Assembly: GCA_029204225.1 (NCBI GenBank)
Contig: CM055098.1
Coordinates: 53,342,728 to 53,406,727 of the forward strand
Source of the DNA: Diphasiastrum complanatum
Taxonomy: Eukaryota > Streptophyta > Lycopodiopsida > Lycopodiales > Lycopodiaceae
Direction: 5' to 3'
Length of the DNA stretch: 64,000 nt
Made by a program: the position numbers and the translations under genes
Shown: piece by piece, positions 11,479 to 24,583 of the stretch
Position numbering within the stretch: position 1 is the first letter of the stretch
How the letters are laid out: each line of letters begins with the position of its first letter
Notes under the pieces: model-generated
Databases searched by the model: none
Told to the model about the DNA's origin: nothing
Seen by the model: the letters and a program-made list of their open reading frames with translations, nothing else

Positions 11479-11495
11479 ACTTGGATCTGATACCA
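11479..11495 (-). other. Primer-binding site (initiator tRNA-Met type)
   Basis: On the minus strand TGGTATCAGATCCAAGT directly follows the 5' LTR end. TGGTATCAGA matches the 3' end of plant initiator tRNA-Met, the usual copia primer. Confidence 0.85.
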
Positions 11496-12349
11496 TGTCA
11501 ATTTTCAGAGAAAAAGGACAAATATGATTTTACTTATCAATCATTAAGAGTTATTGATTGCTTAATCCAAAGATCTATCAAGTTCTAGATGTTAGATCTT
11601 GATCTAGATGCTTTACACTATGATTTAAGCAAGAGCAATGGATCAAATGATCAAAAACATGGATGGGTGGCCTCACACGTGTGGAGGACAGTACCAGTAT
11701 GGCCTGTTTACAGAGAGTAAAGTACATTAGCTTACAAATGCATTCCAATCTCAAAAACACAAGACAAATGTGGAAATTACAAGTAAAACTAGAAATTGCC
11801 AATGTCACATCAACTTGTTATTGATTTGGTTGATCCCTTTATAGATCAAGTACATCCACGAGTTGTGTACTGTCCAGCAAGCCTTCACACGTGTGAAGAG
11901 TGCCTAGTCATCCAGATCCACCAATGGGAGCCATATGTGCTCATTTCCCAAAGTTGACTATTCTCTTTGGCTAGAAAACAAAAGGCTAGTCTTCAACATT
12001 TATAGGAATATTCTCTATAAAATAGGATCTAATGGAATATTTCTATCTTATCTTCTAGAAGCTTATCCACACGTGTGAATGGTATCTTGACATATGTGAG
12101 TAATAACTCATTCACATGGAAGTCCAATCTATTTACAAGAAGTTTGACCGATTTGACCATTTTCAAGATTCTACTCAAAGGTCAATTTCACACTAGTGTA
12201 GATCAAGCTAAAATCAATCTAACTTAATAAAAGTGACTTATGTACATTCTTTCACACGTGGGAACAGACTCCACACGTGTGAGATCCTATCAAGATCAAT
12301 TAACTTGAGATCTACAAGGTACATCAAGTTGGAAGTGATATTTTTAACA
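11496..12349 (-). mobile_element. 5' LTR of the reverse-strand copia element, G-box rich
   Basis: The ends on the minus strand are TGTTAAAAAT and ATTGACA, so TG...CA is kept; length 854 bp. It abuts the primer-binding site. It carries several dyad-symmetric CACGTG sites: CACACGTGTGG near 11672, TCACACGTGTGA near 11886, CCACACGTGTGA near 12066, CACACGTGGG near 12252 and CCACACGTGTGA near 12272. CACGTG is the G-box core bound by plant bZIP and bHLH factors. Confidence 0.75.
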
Positions 12350-14589
<2,240 letters not shown>

Positions 14590-14590
<1 letters not shown>

Positions 14591-15813
14591 GAGCTTCTTT
14601 GGTGGCCATGCAAGCCTATGTCAAAACTACGTTGTTTGTCACATAAGCCTGCCATCAAATCCATGGCATGCCTATGTGGCCTGCCATGCAAGCCTATGGT
14701 AGGCCTGCGTGTGGCTTGCCACATGGCAACTTTCGAGGCCACCTATATATGTCTCTCTCTAGGTCCACTCAAGCCTACGTGGCAAAGCCCAATTGGCTTG
14801 CCATACAAGCCTATGGCAGGCCTACATGGCAAACCTCAAGCCTGCATGATTTGCCATGTGGCAGACCCATGTAGTTTGCCATGTGGTAGTGTGTGATAGG
14901 CTTGGTAGATAGCAGACCACGTAGGCATGGTTGACTTGCCACGTGGCAGCCTATGACAGGCTTGGTAGATAGCAGGCCTATGTAGCCTATTACACAAGCC
15001 TATGGTAGGCCATGTGGCAAGCCACACAAGCCTATGGTAGGCCTATGTGGCTTGCCATGTGGCAACTTTTGAGCCCCACCTCTTTCTCTCTCTAGGTCCA
15101 CTCAGGCCTATGTGGCAAAGCCTGGTTGGCTTTCCACACAAGCCTATGTTAGACCTACATGGTTTGCCACATGGCAAACCCTGAGCTTGCAAGACTTGCC
15201 GCGTGGCAGACCTACATGGCTTTCCATGTGGTAGCCTACGATAAGATTGGCAAATAGTAGATCTATGATATGCCTATGTGGCTTGCTACACAAGCCTATC
15301 ATAGTCCTACGTGGCTTACGACATGGGAAGTACCTACATGGTTTTCCACGTGGTAGCTTGCGAGCCCCACCTAGCCCCACCTATTTCTCTCTCTAGGTCC
15401 ATTCAAGCCTATGTGGCAGAGCCGGTTGGCTTGCCACACAAGCCTATGGTAAGCCTATGTGGCATCTGCAACATGCTTGCATGGCAGACATGACGCCTAT
15501 GCCATGCCTATGTGGTTTGCCATGCAAGCCTATGATACACCTACATGGCTTGCCACATGTCAACTTTCGAGTCCACCTCTCTATCTCTCTCTCTCTCTCT
15601 AGGTCCACTCAAGCCTATATGGTATAGCTCCATGTGGCAACCTATTAGAGGCTTGGTAGATAAAGGGCTATGTGGCCTACTAGACAGGCCTATGGTAGGC
15701 CATGTGGCAAGCCACACAAGCCTATGGTCGGCCTAAGTGGCTTGCCACATGGCCAGTCTCAAGCCTACATGGTTTTCCACGTGGCTTGCCATGTGGCAAC
15801 TTTTGAGCCCCAA

Positions 15814-15898
<85 letters not shown>

Positions 15899-16170
15899 CT
15901 TAGGCCTATGTGGCAGAGAATGGTTGGCTTGCTAGGCAAGCCTATGTTAGAACTACGTCGTTTGCCACATGGCAAACCCCAAGCTTGCATGACTTGCCAT
16001 GGGGTAGGCCTACGTGGCTTGCCACATGGCAGCCTACAAAATAGTACACCTATGACATGCTTATTTGGTCTACTACACAAGCCTATGGTAGTTCTACTTG
16101 GCAAGTCCCAAGCCTACATGGTTTTACACGTGGCAAGCCTATGTGACTTGCCATGTGGCAACTTTTGAGC
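14590..16170. repeat. Degenerate higher-order tandem array
   Basis: The region is built from short motifs repeated tens of times in both orientations: CAAGCCTATGGTAGGCC, CTACGTGGCTTGCCACATGG and TGCCACGTGGCA. They are arranged into larger units marked by GGCAACTTTYGAG...CACCT, a CT run, then AGGTCCACTCAAGCCTA. Unit anchors fall at about 14726, 15060, 15352, 15557, 15797 and 16158, so spacing varies from about 205 to 361 bp. It does not encode a protein; open frames across it are by-products of the repeat. Confidence 0.85.
15817..15897. repeat. (CT)n run inside the array
   Basis: An expansion of the short CT tract that every higher-order unit carries at the same place: about 80 bp here, 10-20 bp in the other units. 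Confidence 0.95.
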
Positions 16171-16173
16171 CTC

Positions 16174-16235
<62 letters not shown>

Positions 16236-16430
16236 ATATATGAGAGAGAGAGAGTGTAAACATGGTATTAACCCAATCTACAACCCTATGTCACACCTAA
16301 ACCCTATTATTCTCTTATACATACAAACAATACTTTTACTTACCCAAGATTTTGAAAATAGCTACTTGGCGCGTGGCACGTGGAAACAAAAACACACACA
16401 CACACACTTACACACACACACACACACACC
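16174..16430. repeat. (TA)n, (GA)n and (CA)n runs
   Basis: A TA run at about 16174-16233 ends the tandem array. A short GA run follows at about 16242-16253 and an interrupted CA run at about 16391-16430. Simple sequence only. Confidence 0.95.
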
Positions 16431-16639
16431 CAAAGAGCAAAAGCAATTTTGTCGCTCTGCTACCGTGAGAGCTCTTTCTCTCTTCTTTTCTTAGTTGGTT
16501 GTTTGGTTGTGGATCGGATATCCTCCTTTCTTGGTTGTGGTCGCGATTCCTATCTGGAGCGCAACAGACACCTCATTGTTTAACAGGTGGGTGGCTGAGC
16601 GAGGCTGGGCGACTGTTTGAGAGGGATGGCCATTGTGTG

Positions 16640-16935
16640 CAGGTGACGATCAAGCAACAATCCATTGATTGCATTCTGAAATTTGCAAGAGCCCAGCCTT
16701 TAAGAGTGCAAAGGATTCTGTCATGGAAACTGGAATGATGGTTTTACGACCGTCCAACTCATGAAACACCTGCTCACAATCGCTGACATTGCAATTCTTT
16801 GTTTCTAATGACATATCTGCTTTCGTGGAAGGCCATTATCACACTCACAGCAGGTCAACTTGGGTCAATCTAAATCATCAAAGCAGCGCTTCTTGCATAA
16901 TTAAGGGAGTATGTCACTGATATCTACACTCCTCT
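16640..16935 (-). pseudogene. Decayed copy of the Cys-rich fragment at 17.7-18.05 kb
   Basis: This stretch is a direct repeat of 17750-18050, about 1.1 kb apart. Shared blocks include TTTGCARGAGCCCAGCCTTT, GGAATGATGGTTT, GAAACACCTGCTCACAA and GGTCAACTTGGGTCAATCTA. On the minus strand it would encode the same Cys-rich segment but has stops and frame losses. It marks a segmental duplication, not a gene. Confidence 0.7.
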
Positions 16936-17257
16936 ATCATATTCTATATCTCTCGAGGTTCCTTCTAATGTAATATTGTGGCAGAATAGGTTGGCCAAAG
17001 GCAATAATTCTTTCCATCATGGCCTCATTTTGACAATCCAGAGTATTCGGCTCCTAAGTATCATTGTCAAGGATCTTTGCACTTTTTGTCTCGAATTTTG
17101 TTTTTAATGCCATATGCCGCAGCTTTTTTCTTCTCCGAACAAGAGAGAAGAAAACTATTAGAAGAACAAAATGAAACCAAGACTGCTGGCAAATGCCAAC
17201 AGTAGTTTACTTGAATTACGCTTCTACTGTAGACTCAAGGGAGCTTGGGTCGGCGCA

Positions 17258-17279
17258 GGGGCAGGGGCAGGGGCAGGGG
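17258..17279 (+). other. G-quadruplex-type hexamer repeat
   Basis: Four GGGG runs spaced by CA, i.e. (GGGGCA)3GGGG, which meets the standard rule for an intramolecular G-quadruplex. No neighbouring gene gives it an evident role. Confidence 0.8.
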
Positions 17280-17399
17280 TAACTTGCGGAAGAGCCGAGA
17301 CTTTTAAGTAAGAATTGTGATCACCGCTACCACCACTTGCATTATGGTAGTGACCATTCCAAAGTGGGCCTGTTTATAACTAGCATTTTTGCAGAAGAA

Positions 17400-17654
17400 C
17401 AAAATTCAATAAACAAATCCATTACATAGATAGCCCTCTCCACACTTCTGCATACAAGTGCTGAAGCTGAAGCTCTCACCTCCAGCAGAACCATAACCTA
17501 CAACTGGGTAATCAATGGAAACCAAGAGCGCAAACTCCACAGAATTGCTGCTACTGCATTGTGAAGATAGTAGTGGAACGATCGGTTTGCAACCCCGAAA
17601 ACTATCTGCTGGATCAATTAACTCAAAGCCATCAGGACAGCTGCATATGATCAT
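17400..17654 (-). pseudogene. EGF-like/PAN fragment of a lectin-type receptor kinase
   Basis: The minus-strand frame reads MIICSCPDGFELIDPADSFR then GCKPIVPLL, followed by VEFALLVSIDYPVVGYGSAG and a Cys-rich end (CMQKCGEGYLCNGFVY). The CSCP.GFELIDP....GCKP piece is typical of the EGF-like region, and DYPV..Y...C...C....C of the PAN/apple region, in plant G-type (bulb-lectin) receptor-like kinases. These act at the plasma membrane in stress perception. Only about 80 residues are present. No lectin domain, transmembrane helix or kinase was found nearby, so this is a gene scrap. Family call fairly good, exact member unknown. Confidence 0.6.
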
Positions 17655-17696
17655 GTCCGCGTTTTATTATTTTTTGAGTAACAAATGCTTATGAAG

Positions 17697-18000
17697 TTAT
17701 TGCACTTCATTAAAGTCTTCAAACTTCAGTGAGAAGAGTCTTTCACCATTGTATGGAAGAGTCTTTGTCCATTGATCACATTGTGAAATTTGCAGGAGCC
17801 CAGCCTTTGAAAGTGTAAAGGATTCTTTCACGAAAATTGGAATGATGGTTTCACGGCCGCCCAACTGATGAAACACCTGCTCACAAGCGCTGCACATTGC
17901 AATTTTTTGTTTCTGATGACATATTTGCTTTCGTGGAAGGGCATGATCACACTTGCAGTAGGTCAACTTGGGTCAATCTAAATCATCAAAGCAGCACTTC
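17697..18000 (-). pseudogene. Cys-rich extracellular-type fragment, unknown
   Basis: The minus-strand frame of about 89 codons contains KCDHALPRKQICHQKQKIAM and CSACEQVFHQL. The spacing C-x8-C-x2-C (ICHQKQKIAMCSAC) recalls the Gnk2/DUF26 motif, but the rest of that domain is not recognisable and the match may be chance. It lies directly beside the EGF/PAN fragment in the same orientation and is duplicated at 16.65-16.93 kb. Together they may derive from one receptor-like gene. Confidence 0.35.
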
Positions 18001-18058
18001 TTGCAGAATTAAGGGAGTGTTTCATCATGACTATCATGTCACTGATATCTACACTCTC

Positions 18059-18207
18059 TTAATTCTCATGTATGAGCAAATATTGCAAAGTTTTGCCAAT
18101 CACAGGCAATCCCAAGCTGCCGCCTGGCAGGTCTTTAATCCGCGCAAGATGAAATACACCCCAACTACAAATGCAAGGGCACCCAACAACAGCTATGCCA
18201 TAGCCAT
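18059..18207 (-). pseudogene. Cytochrome P450 N-terminal fragment (CYP85-clan-like)
   Basis: On the minus strand an ATG at 18207 begins a hydrophobic stretch (LLLGALAFVVGVYFIL, after one TAG) like a P450 membrane anchor. After a frameshift it continues RIKDLPGGSLGLPVIGKTLQ and ends at a TAA (18059-18061). The LP.GS.GLP.IG.TLQ motif is the proline-rich hinge that follows the anchor in plant P450s; CYP716-like families show LPPGSLGLP.IGETL. Haem-binding and I-helix regions are absent. It is a roughly 50-residue relic. Confidence 0.65.
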
Positions 18208-19236
18208 GATTTATCGATTACCACAACTCTGAAGATCATCCACTCAAGATCCTTGATAACTATAGCTAGGATGCTGCACTGTGTGTACAAATGGAGGACG
18301 ATTATCTCAAAAGATTGAAAAATCGCCACAGGCTTCAATGTAACAAGAAGAAACAATCTATAAGGGGTGTTGTCTTAGTCTTCTGGTAGTCTCATGAACT
18401 ACAAGTGCTTGCCATGGATATTGTAGTGATGTCATTCTAGGCCTTTTGCATTCTGAGAAGGAATCCTTGTGTCATATCAGGTGCCTTTTGTATGTGCTCA
18501 ATTATGACCTAAGTTTAGGGTTTGGGAAAATTCATTTGGCAGATCATGTTTAAAGTGAGTCTACTTCATCTGTGGCTGTTTTTCAATAAGAATATGAGAA
18601 GGCTTCTTGAAATAATGAAATGGTTTCGATAGACTGGTTTGATGTTAACATTTTGTAATAAATGTCAAATCTGTGCTTTGTATTCTTAATCCATGCTCTT
18701 TGGTGCTTGATCACTTCTTTCGTGAGTACATCCTTTCAAATCCAAGTTTGCAGTTAATTTGATGTCACGGCCTCATTGATTAGCAATTAAATGGATTGAT
18801 ATTTCAAAAATCAGTGTACTTATCTTTCATCACTTTTTTGTCTGTTGTGTCGATGAATCCATCCATTTCTGCAAATTAGTTGCACAATTTTTTAGAGCAG
18901 CATGTTCTTTTCTGGGATGCAAATTGTTATCCAGTTTTAGGCTAATGCTTTATATTTTTCTGTTGAACTTGGCTCCCGATCTTCTTTGGATTTGTTTGAG
19001 CTTAGAACAGGCTGAAGTGGTCATATGCAATCTATCTTATGTTTCGATGAGCAAGCATGAACTTCAATTGATTCGATAGTCTTTCTATTGATAGCCTTCA
19101 TTGTGGCTCAGCCAGCCCCTCAGGTCGAGAGAATGATATGCATGTAGTCCATGCTATGCATGATTTAGTTGGTCTAACTGCATAAAATTAGAGATTACAC
19201 ATGTTTTTATGTCTAGGTATCACCCTCCTTTAAGAG
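18208..19236. other. No gene seen
   Basis: T-rich sequence of about 1 kb, intron-like in composition, without recognisable coding or repeat signals. Confidence 0.5.
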
Positions 19237-19545
19237 TCTCGCCTAATATGAGGGGTTTTTGCTTTGTTTATTTCAAAAGTAGCCAAGTACATGACAAATT
19301 TTGCGATCATGTATTTTTCTCTATGAAATGGCTGCTACGAGTGTTGTCCAAATCATGGTTTGCTATTTGCTCCTCTTGCTGTTGATGTAGCATTTGGATA
19401 GGATTTGGAAGCTGTTTGCACCTAATATGAGGGGTTTTTGTTTTGTTTGTTTCAGAAGTAGCCAAGTACATGAAAGATTTCGCGGTCGTGTATCCAAGGA
19501 AGATTTTTCTCTGCGAAACAGGAGTGTTGTCCAAAGCATTTGTTG
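19237..19545. repeat. Direct duplication (period about 181 bp)
   Basis: Blocks beginning CTAATATGAGGGGTTTTTG at about 19237 and 19418 repeat for about 125 bp, through AGTAGCCAAGTACATGA and GAGTGTTGTCCAAA. The second copy stays open (VAKYMKDFAVVYPRKIFL) after a TTTCAG that could be a splice acceptor; the first copy is broken. A host-gene exon is possible but no family is recognised. Confidence 0.6.
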
Positions 19546-21403
19546 TAAAGCCACCTTTACAAGCTTTACTTCCGGCGCCATCGGCGTATGGGCGCGGCCA
19601 GGCAAAGGTCCGTTGGCAGGACCATCTCAAAGGGGGACCTTGTCTTTGTTACTTGTTAGTAAACCTGCCTGAGTGTCTTACTTGTATGTATTCGTGGTGA
19701 GTCTTAGTACTCGTGCTTTGTCTGGTTTGCATGATTGCTTGTGATACAAGGAGCTGATGGCTCGAGAAGGAAACTTTTCTTTTGAAGGCTGATACCATCA
19801 AACAAAGAGGACTACAGAATCTATGGGACGGATTTGCAGTTCAAGTACTCACACGTGAACGACAATGAAACGACTCAATGTTTGCAAAGGATGGATGGCT
19901 AGCCTGTTTCTTGGGTTAGTTTCATTTGCGACAACGCCCACCAGACGCAAGCAGGAAGTCAAAAGTTGGAAAGGGCAATTTCAGGGGAGTCTTCTATGGA
20001 GCAGTTGGTCTTCATTTTGGGACGGCCACCTTCGGAATTGAAACTCACTGAGCATGGGTGATATCCAGTATCAGTTGGGTTTTTCCTCAAAGGGAAAAAG
20101 ACTAGGATCCTCTTCAGAGATTGGCAACAAGTTGGATCGAGCCATAATCCTAGCATATGGGAAGCAAAGTGTTGGAAAGGCTTTTTGTCCGAAGAACTCT
20201 ACTCTAAGTCCGATCAGCTGATTTTATAAGTGGAGGGGAACTATCACACACACCTCTCTCTTGGGGCAAATTTTGAATGAAAGTTGATCAAAATGGAGGG
20301 CAAATTCAAGGTGACCTAGCCATACTCACACGAGGAGACTGGCGAACTTTGGACCTAATAAGTTGACAAGTTTTTGTTGTGGAAGGGAAAGTTTGTTATA
20401 GGCTTTCTCTGGACCAGCAATGATGAGGAAACATATGAGTACGCTGGCTTGTGTTACGTGTAAGGCAGCTAATCAATGAAGGAACTGTGAAAGTTGAGTC
20501 TTGCATGAGAGACTTGGTATTTCGAGCGGACGCTAAGGGACAGTTCGCGTTGAGATCGGACTAGTGCAAACTCTGGGTGCATGTGTCTGATTCAAAGAGA
20601 GCTACTTGAAGCCAAGCTCGATGTACACTTCTTGTTTTGACTGTGAGGCAACTAATCAGTGATGGAATTGTGAAAGTCAAGTTTTGCGCGACGGACATGG
20701 TGCTTCAAACAAACGCGAAGAGATAGTTCGGATGCGGATCAAACTGGTGCGACCCTTTGGCTTTCCATAAGGTCAATGGTTACATTTGGGCTGATTCAAA
20801 GAGCTACTTCAAGCTAAGTGAGAGGTGCATTGCGGAGTACTCAATCTTTGCCTACCTTAAAGAGCCAAGATGGAAAAGTATCAAGATCAGGCTGGGACAA
20901 GGAGAGAAATCAAGGTGCAGAAGCAACAAGGCACAGAGTGGACCATAAAGTGGGCAATCAAACGATAAATCCTTCGACTCAGGGAGCCTTGATACCTGTG
21001 CGGAACTAAACAAATCTGGAGCCCAGGGAGCTCAACACAAAGTGCATCAAGGACAAATCAGGAGCTCAAAGGAGTTCCAAAGTCGAAAGTCAGAAGCGAC
21101 AAGGGCGTACATTTCAAAGAAAGGCCTCTATCACTAGTTAATAAGGTTCTCGGGTTTTACGAAAGCGATATCAAATCTACGCTTTTCCCAGACAAAGATA
21201 TTTTTTTCAAGTTATGTAATTTTTCAGTACAAAGAGTTGAGCTTCCGACTTGTGGTGTGCCAGCTTCAATGTTAATAAAAAGTGGCCAGTAAATTGAGTA
21301 CTGTGCCAAGTAGCTTAAATGTATAGTCATTTTAATTGGGAGACACCTTTACTTGAATCTGACATCTGATGAGGACATCAGATTTTTATAAAGGTGGGGT
21401 GGA
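19541..21403 (+). mobile_element. Non-coding LTR-element internal region (LARD-like), with LTR scrap at its left end
   Basis: Positions 19541-19592 match the first 52 bp of the LTR at 21404 (TGTTGTAAAGCYACCTTTAC onward). Then comes about 1.8 kb without intact coding sequence, ending in a polypurine tract (AAAGGTGGGGTGGA, 21390-21403) directly before that LTR. The interior has an imperfect duplication of about 180 bp (about 20460-20620 and 20640-20820, shared GGCARCTAATCARTGA, GATTCAAAGAG). No gag or pol motif was recognised. It best fits a large non-autonomous retrotransposon or a strongly decayed gypsy element. Confidence 0.5.
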
Positions 21404-21912
21404 TGTTGTAAAGCTACCTTTACAAGCTTTACTTCCGGCGCCATCGGCGCCAGCTATGTCCCCGGCGCCAGCAGCGCCCCTGCTGCTCCCGACGCCACTG
21501 TGACCAGAATCCAGCCGGCGCCAAGTTCCTATGGCTGAAAATCTTTGATCGGTTCTAGCGGAGTCCAGAGAGCTCAGATCGATGTGCAATCACCTCACAC
21601 GATCTAGGCATGATTAAAGGAAGCCTGGGGATCAATAAAATCTAGAGAGAGAAAATGACTTTCTAGAAAGAGAAAATCCTAGAGAGAGAAAAACGTGCTT
21701 TACCAGCTTGGGTAGAGTGCTTGGTATGGGGGGGGGTGCCGAATCACACCAATACTATAGGGGAGTGCGGGTTGCGACTCAGGACGAGCTCCAACCAAGT
21801 CTCAGCCTCCCTTGCTGGAATGTTGTCATGGCTCTCGCCTTGGCATGCTAGCGCCCCGGAGACTAGGGTCGGTCACACACTTGAAATGTAACCTTCTCAG
21901 ATTTATCAATAA
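21404..21912 (+). mobile_element. LTR (5'-most 509 bp), GGCGCC-rich family
   Basis: Starts TGTTGTAAAGC immediately after a polypurine tract. Nearly identical, in inverted orientation, to 38172-38691 of the solo LTR. It carries a cluster of GGCGCC palindromes (about 21437-21520) and TATA-poor CT/GA-rich sequence. Identity stops abruptly at the AATAAA at 21907-21912. Confidence 0.8.
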
Positions 21913-22220
21913 ACACAAAAATCTCGATCGACTGAGCATTTAAGAAACCTCGACCGAGTGTGGAAAAGAAATCTTGACCGACTGCATGCTATTAAATCTC
22001 GAGACTGTCAAAAGAGGCCCTAACACCAAGTTTTTACAACCCTACACTATCAAAATACCCTTGACTATCAACATACCCTTGACCCCCTATTTGACTACCC
22101 AAGCAAAAAAATGACCAAATCCTCCGTAGCGCATTCTCAACAGATGACTTCCTCAAAAAAAAAAATTAACTAACTAACTAACGACCCTATTAACTAGGCC
22201 CAACCCATACTAACTAACTG
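21913..22220 (+). other. Short-repeat stretch between LTR and gag
   Basis: Contains about four units of a 25-30 bp motif (AATCTCGATCGACTG, AACCTCGACCGAGTG, AATCTTGACCGACTG, AATCTCGAGACTG) at about 21919-22010. A TAAC tetranucleotide run follows at about 22165-22185. No gene. Confidence 0.6.
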
Positions 22221-23530
22221 GTGCATATAAACAAAAAAACAATATTTTACTCAATGGACCACCATACTGATCCCCATACCATGGAAGCTTATCCACTCGA
22301 AATGGTGTCACCTACGTCTGATGAAATCCGACGTCATAGGTTTTCCCGAATGAAATCACAAGTACATGAGCCGTCAACACACCCATTCGAGAACCGGGAA
22401 CCTGATAGAGCCGAATCCTCACGTGCACGAGACCATTTTAATGGTGCTACCTCTTCACAGGCCAGAACACACCTCAATGGAGCTTTTGCCACTCACGGAG
22501 CTCATATTGAAAAGCGAACACCCAAATTAGATCTACCCAAGTTTGACGGTAGTTCGGACCCTCAAAGATTCTTGCAAATCTTTAAGAATGCGTGCGACGT
22601 TTATGGCAAGACATCTGCCGACGCTATGGTCCAACTATTTTCCATGAACATGATCGCTAAAGCACATGACTGGTTTTTTAACCTCGATCGTGATGATAAG
22701 ACTGATTGGTCTACATTGAAAGAATCCTTTATCAAGCATTTTAAGCTCTTTCATTTGAAAGAGAGTCCTTTTGTCAAATTGAGTAATATCAAGATGGCAA
22801 AAGATGAACACGTACGAGACTATATCGAGCGATTCAAGTGCCTCAAAAGTCAAGTACAAGAACAGCCTACCTCATCATTTGGTTTAGACAAGAGCTTCGA
22901 TCAAATGATGAATATACAAGCCTAAAGTTAGCTATGTCTGATGTCATCAAGGAAGAAGACGAGGGATCCGATGTTGACAAAAATCACATCATGCTGCAAT
23001 CCATGAGTTGAAGCCGATCAAGGATACCCGAGATCAGCTTTGGAAACAGATGGAGTGGCTTAATCAGTAACACCAAATACAAATGGAGAAACTGACTAAG
23101 TAGTTTCATGAGACATTGACATCTATCCAAAGCAATATGCCTGGTCAGCCAAACCCTGCACAGGTACCTTATAGACGAAAACCCATTTGGTGCCCACACT
23201 GTCAGATTACGCATCCTCCTGGTGTTTGCCCTTCATATCAACCTATCCAAGCACATGCCATCCAACGATGTGAAGTACAACCGTCACAATCTGGACATTC
23301 CTCACATTATAACGATTACCCCCCAGAAAATCTAGAACCACTAGCCATACAAGATGGCTATGCTATAAGGGCCAATGAACAACAAATGTTTCATCTGTGG
23401 TGAAACCGACCATTTCATGGTTGATTGTGCAGTCAAGACCAAGTACCATGCCGAGTGTCCTGACTGTGTTAGAAAACACAATTTCAAAGACTGTCCACAA
23501 CACCCACCTAAGATCCTACCTATCTGACAC
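22221..23530 (+). pseudogene. Ty3/gypsy-type gag with zinc knuckle, broken
   Basis: The frame carries the Retrotrans_gag pattern: KLDLPKFDGSSDPQRFLQ, MVQLFSMNMIAKAHDWFFNL, DWSTLKESFIKHF and DYIERFKCLKSQV. It ends with a stop at 22923-22925. Further frames continue downstream, with a CCHC knuckle CFICGETDHFMVDC (about 23391-23432) and further Cys/His pairs (CPDC...H..KDCPQHPP). Gag forms the particle and the knuckle binds RNA. Several stops and shifts intervene and no protease or RT follows, so only the gag end survives. It lies downstream of the LTR at 21404 in the same orientation, but the polypurine tract before that LTR argues they may not be one element. Confidence 0.75.
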
Positions 23531-24336
23531 ATCCGTTACGAATCCGGATAAGATTACCACACAACGCAACATGAGCACCATAGCACTCAACAACTACACC
23601 TGCTGCTCAATCGAGAAGTTTCTTGCAAACTTATGCATAACCCTGTGATTACCCAGATCACTCATGTCACACAGACGATACTTATGAAATGATTTCTTGC
23701 CGGAAGAAAGAAGAACACCAATTTTTCGTCATCTGATAAAATTTTCAACCAAGAACAACCTCCCCAGGGAATTGAGATTTTCTTCTACCTTTCTGCAACC
23801 TCAAATTTTTATGTCTTCAACTTTCTGACTAGATTTCCACGGCCTTCCACTAACAACTATGGAACTAGGAAATCTATATTTTATGAATCTCCTTCAATAG
23901 AGGAGTACTACAGAAATAGTATCTTCTGGTTCCATGCATTTCACGCTATATCTTACAACATTTGCTATCAACGATGGTAGATTTAGCGTCACCCATCCCG
24001 TCTTGTTTTTGACAAGGACATGTCAGGGTTTTATACACTAAATCACAATGGAAATTGCAACTATCCAGGTGACGTATAATTGCTGATGAATGAAATTTTT
24101 GTTTTACTTAACAAGTGCTCTACAATTTTCACTCTCTGTAAAGATGATATCTTCCTTCTTTATTTTTTGTCATTTTTTTTTAATAGTTTTTTTCTAATTC
24201 CATCTATTTTCTCTAGATTTGCTTTTATCAAGGATAGTCATTGAACCAGAAAAGTCTTGTAGCGTATCTCAAAAATGCATTTTCCTTCATCTATCCATCT
24301 TCAGATCACCTTCTACAGAGTTTAGGATTTTCGAGC
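23531..24336. other. No gene seen
   Basis: AT-rich sequence left of the copia insertion; no open frame with recognisable similarity. Confidence 0.5.
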
Positions 24337-24341
24337 ATATT

Positions 24342-24583
24342 TGTCATATTCACCATAAACAATCACCAAATAGGGAGACGGAAGAAGAACACGCGATATC
24401 ACTCTATCACACTAACTTCATACTGAATATAAAATGTACATATAAACCCTGAACCCTGATAGAGAGAGAAAACCTACAAATAGACTAATAGACTAGCCTA
24501 TGGCTAATTACAACTGGTAATAGCTCTCAACATTAATGTACATCGTAAATAGTAACAATGAAGTTTATCATTGATTTCTAACA
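24342..24583 (-). mobile_element. 3' LTR of the complete copia element
   Basis: 242 bp. On the minus strand it begins TGTTAGAAATC right after the purine-rich tract TTGATGGAGAG and ends TGACA next to the ATATT duplication. Confidence 0.9.

Noticed and set aside
17697-18000. Gnk2/DUF26 antifungal domain
   Set aside because: Only the C-x8-C-x2-C spacing fits; the rest of the fold is absent, so the label was not used.
19536-21940. GCATT target duplication around a full element 19541-21935
   Set aside because: GCATT occurs at both places, but the sequence before the right copy does not end in CA and the LTR is not complete there; coincidence is more likely.
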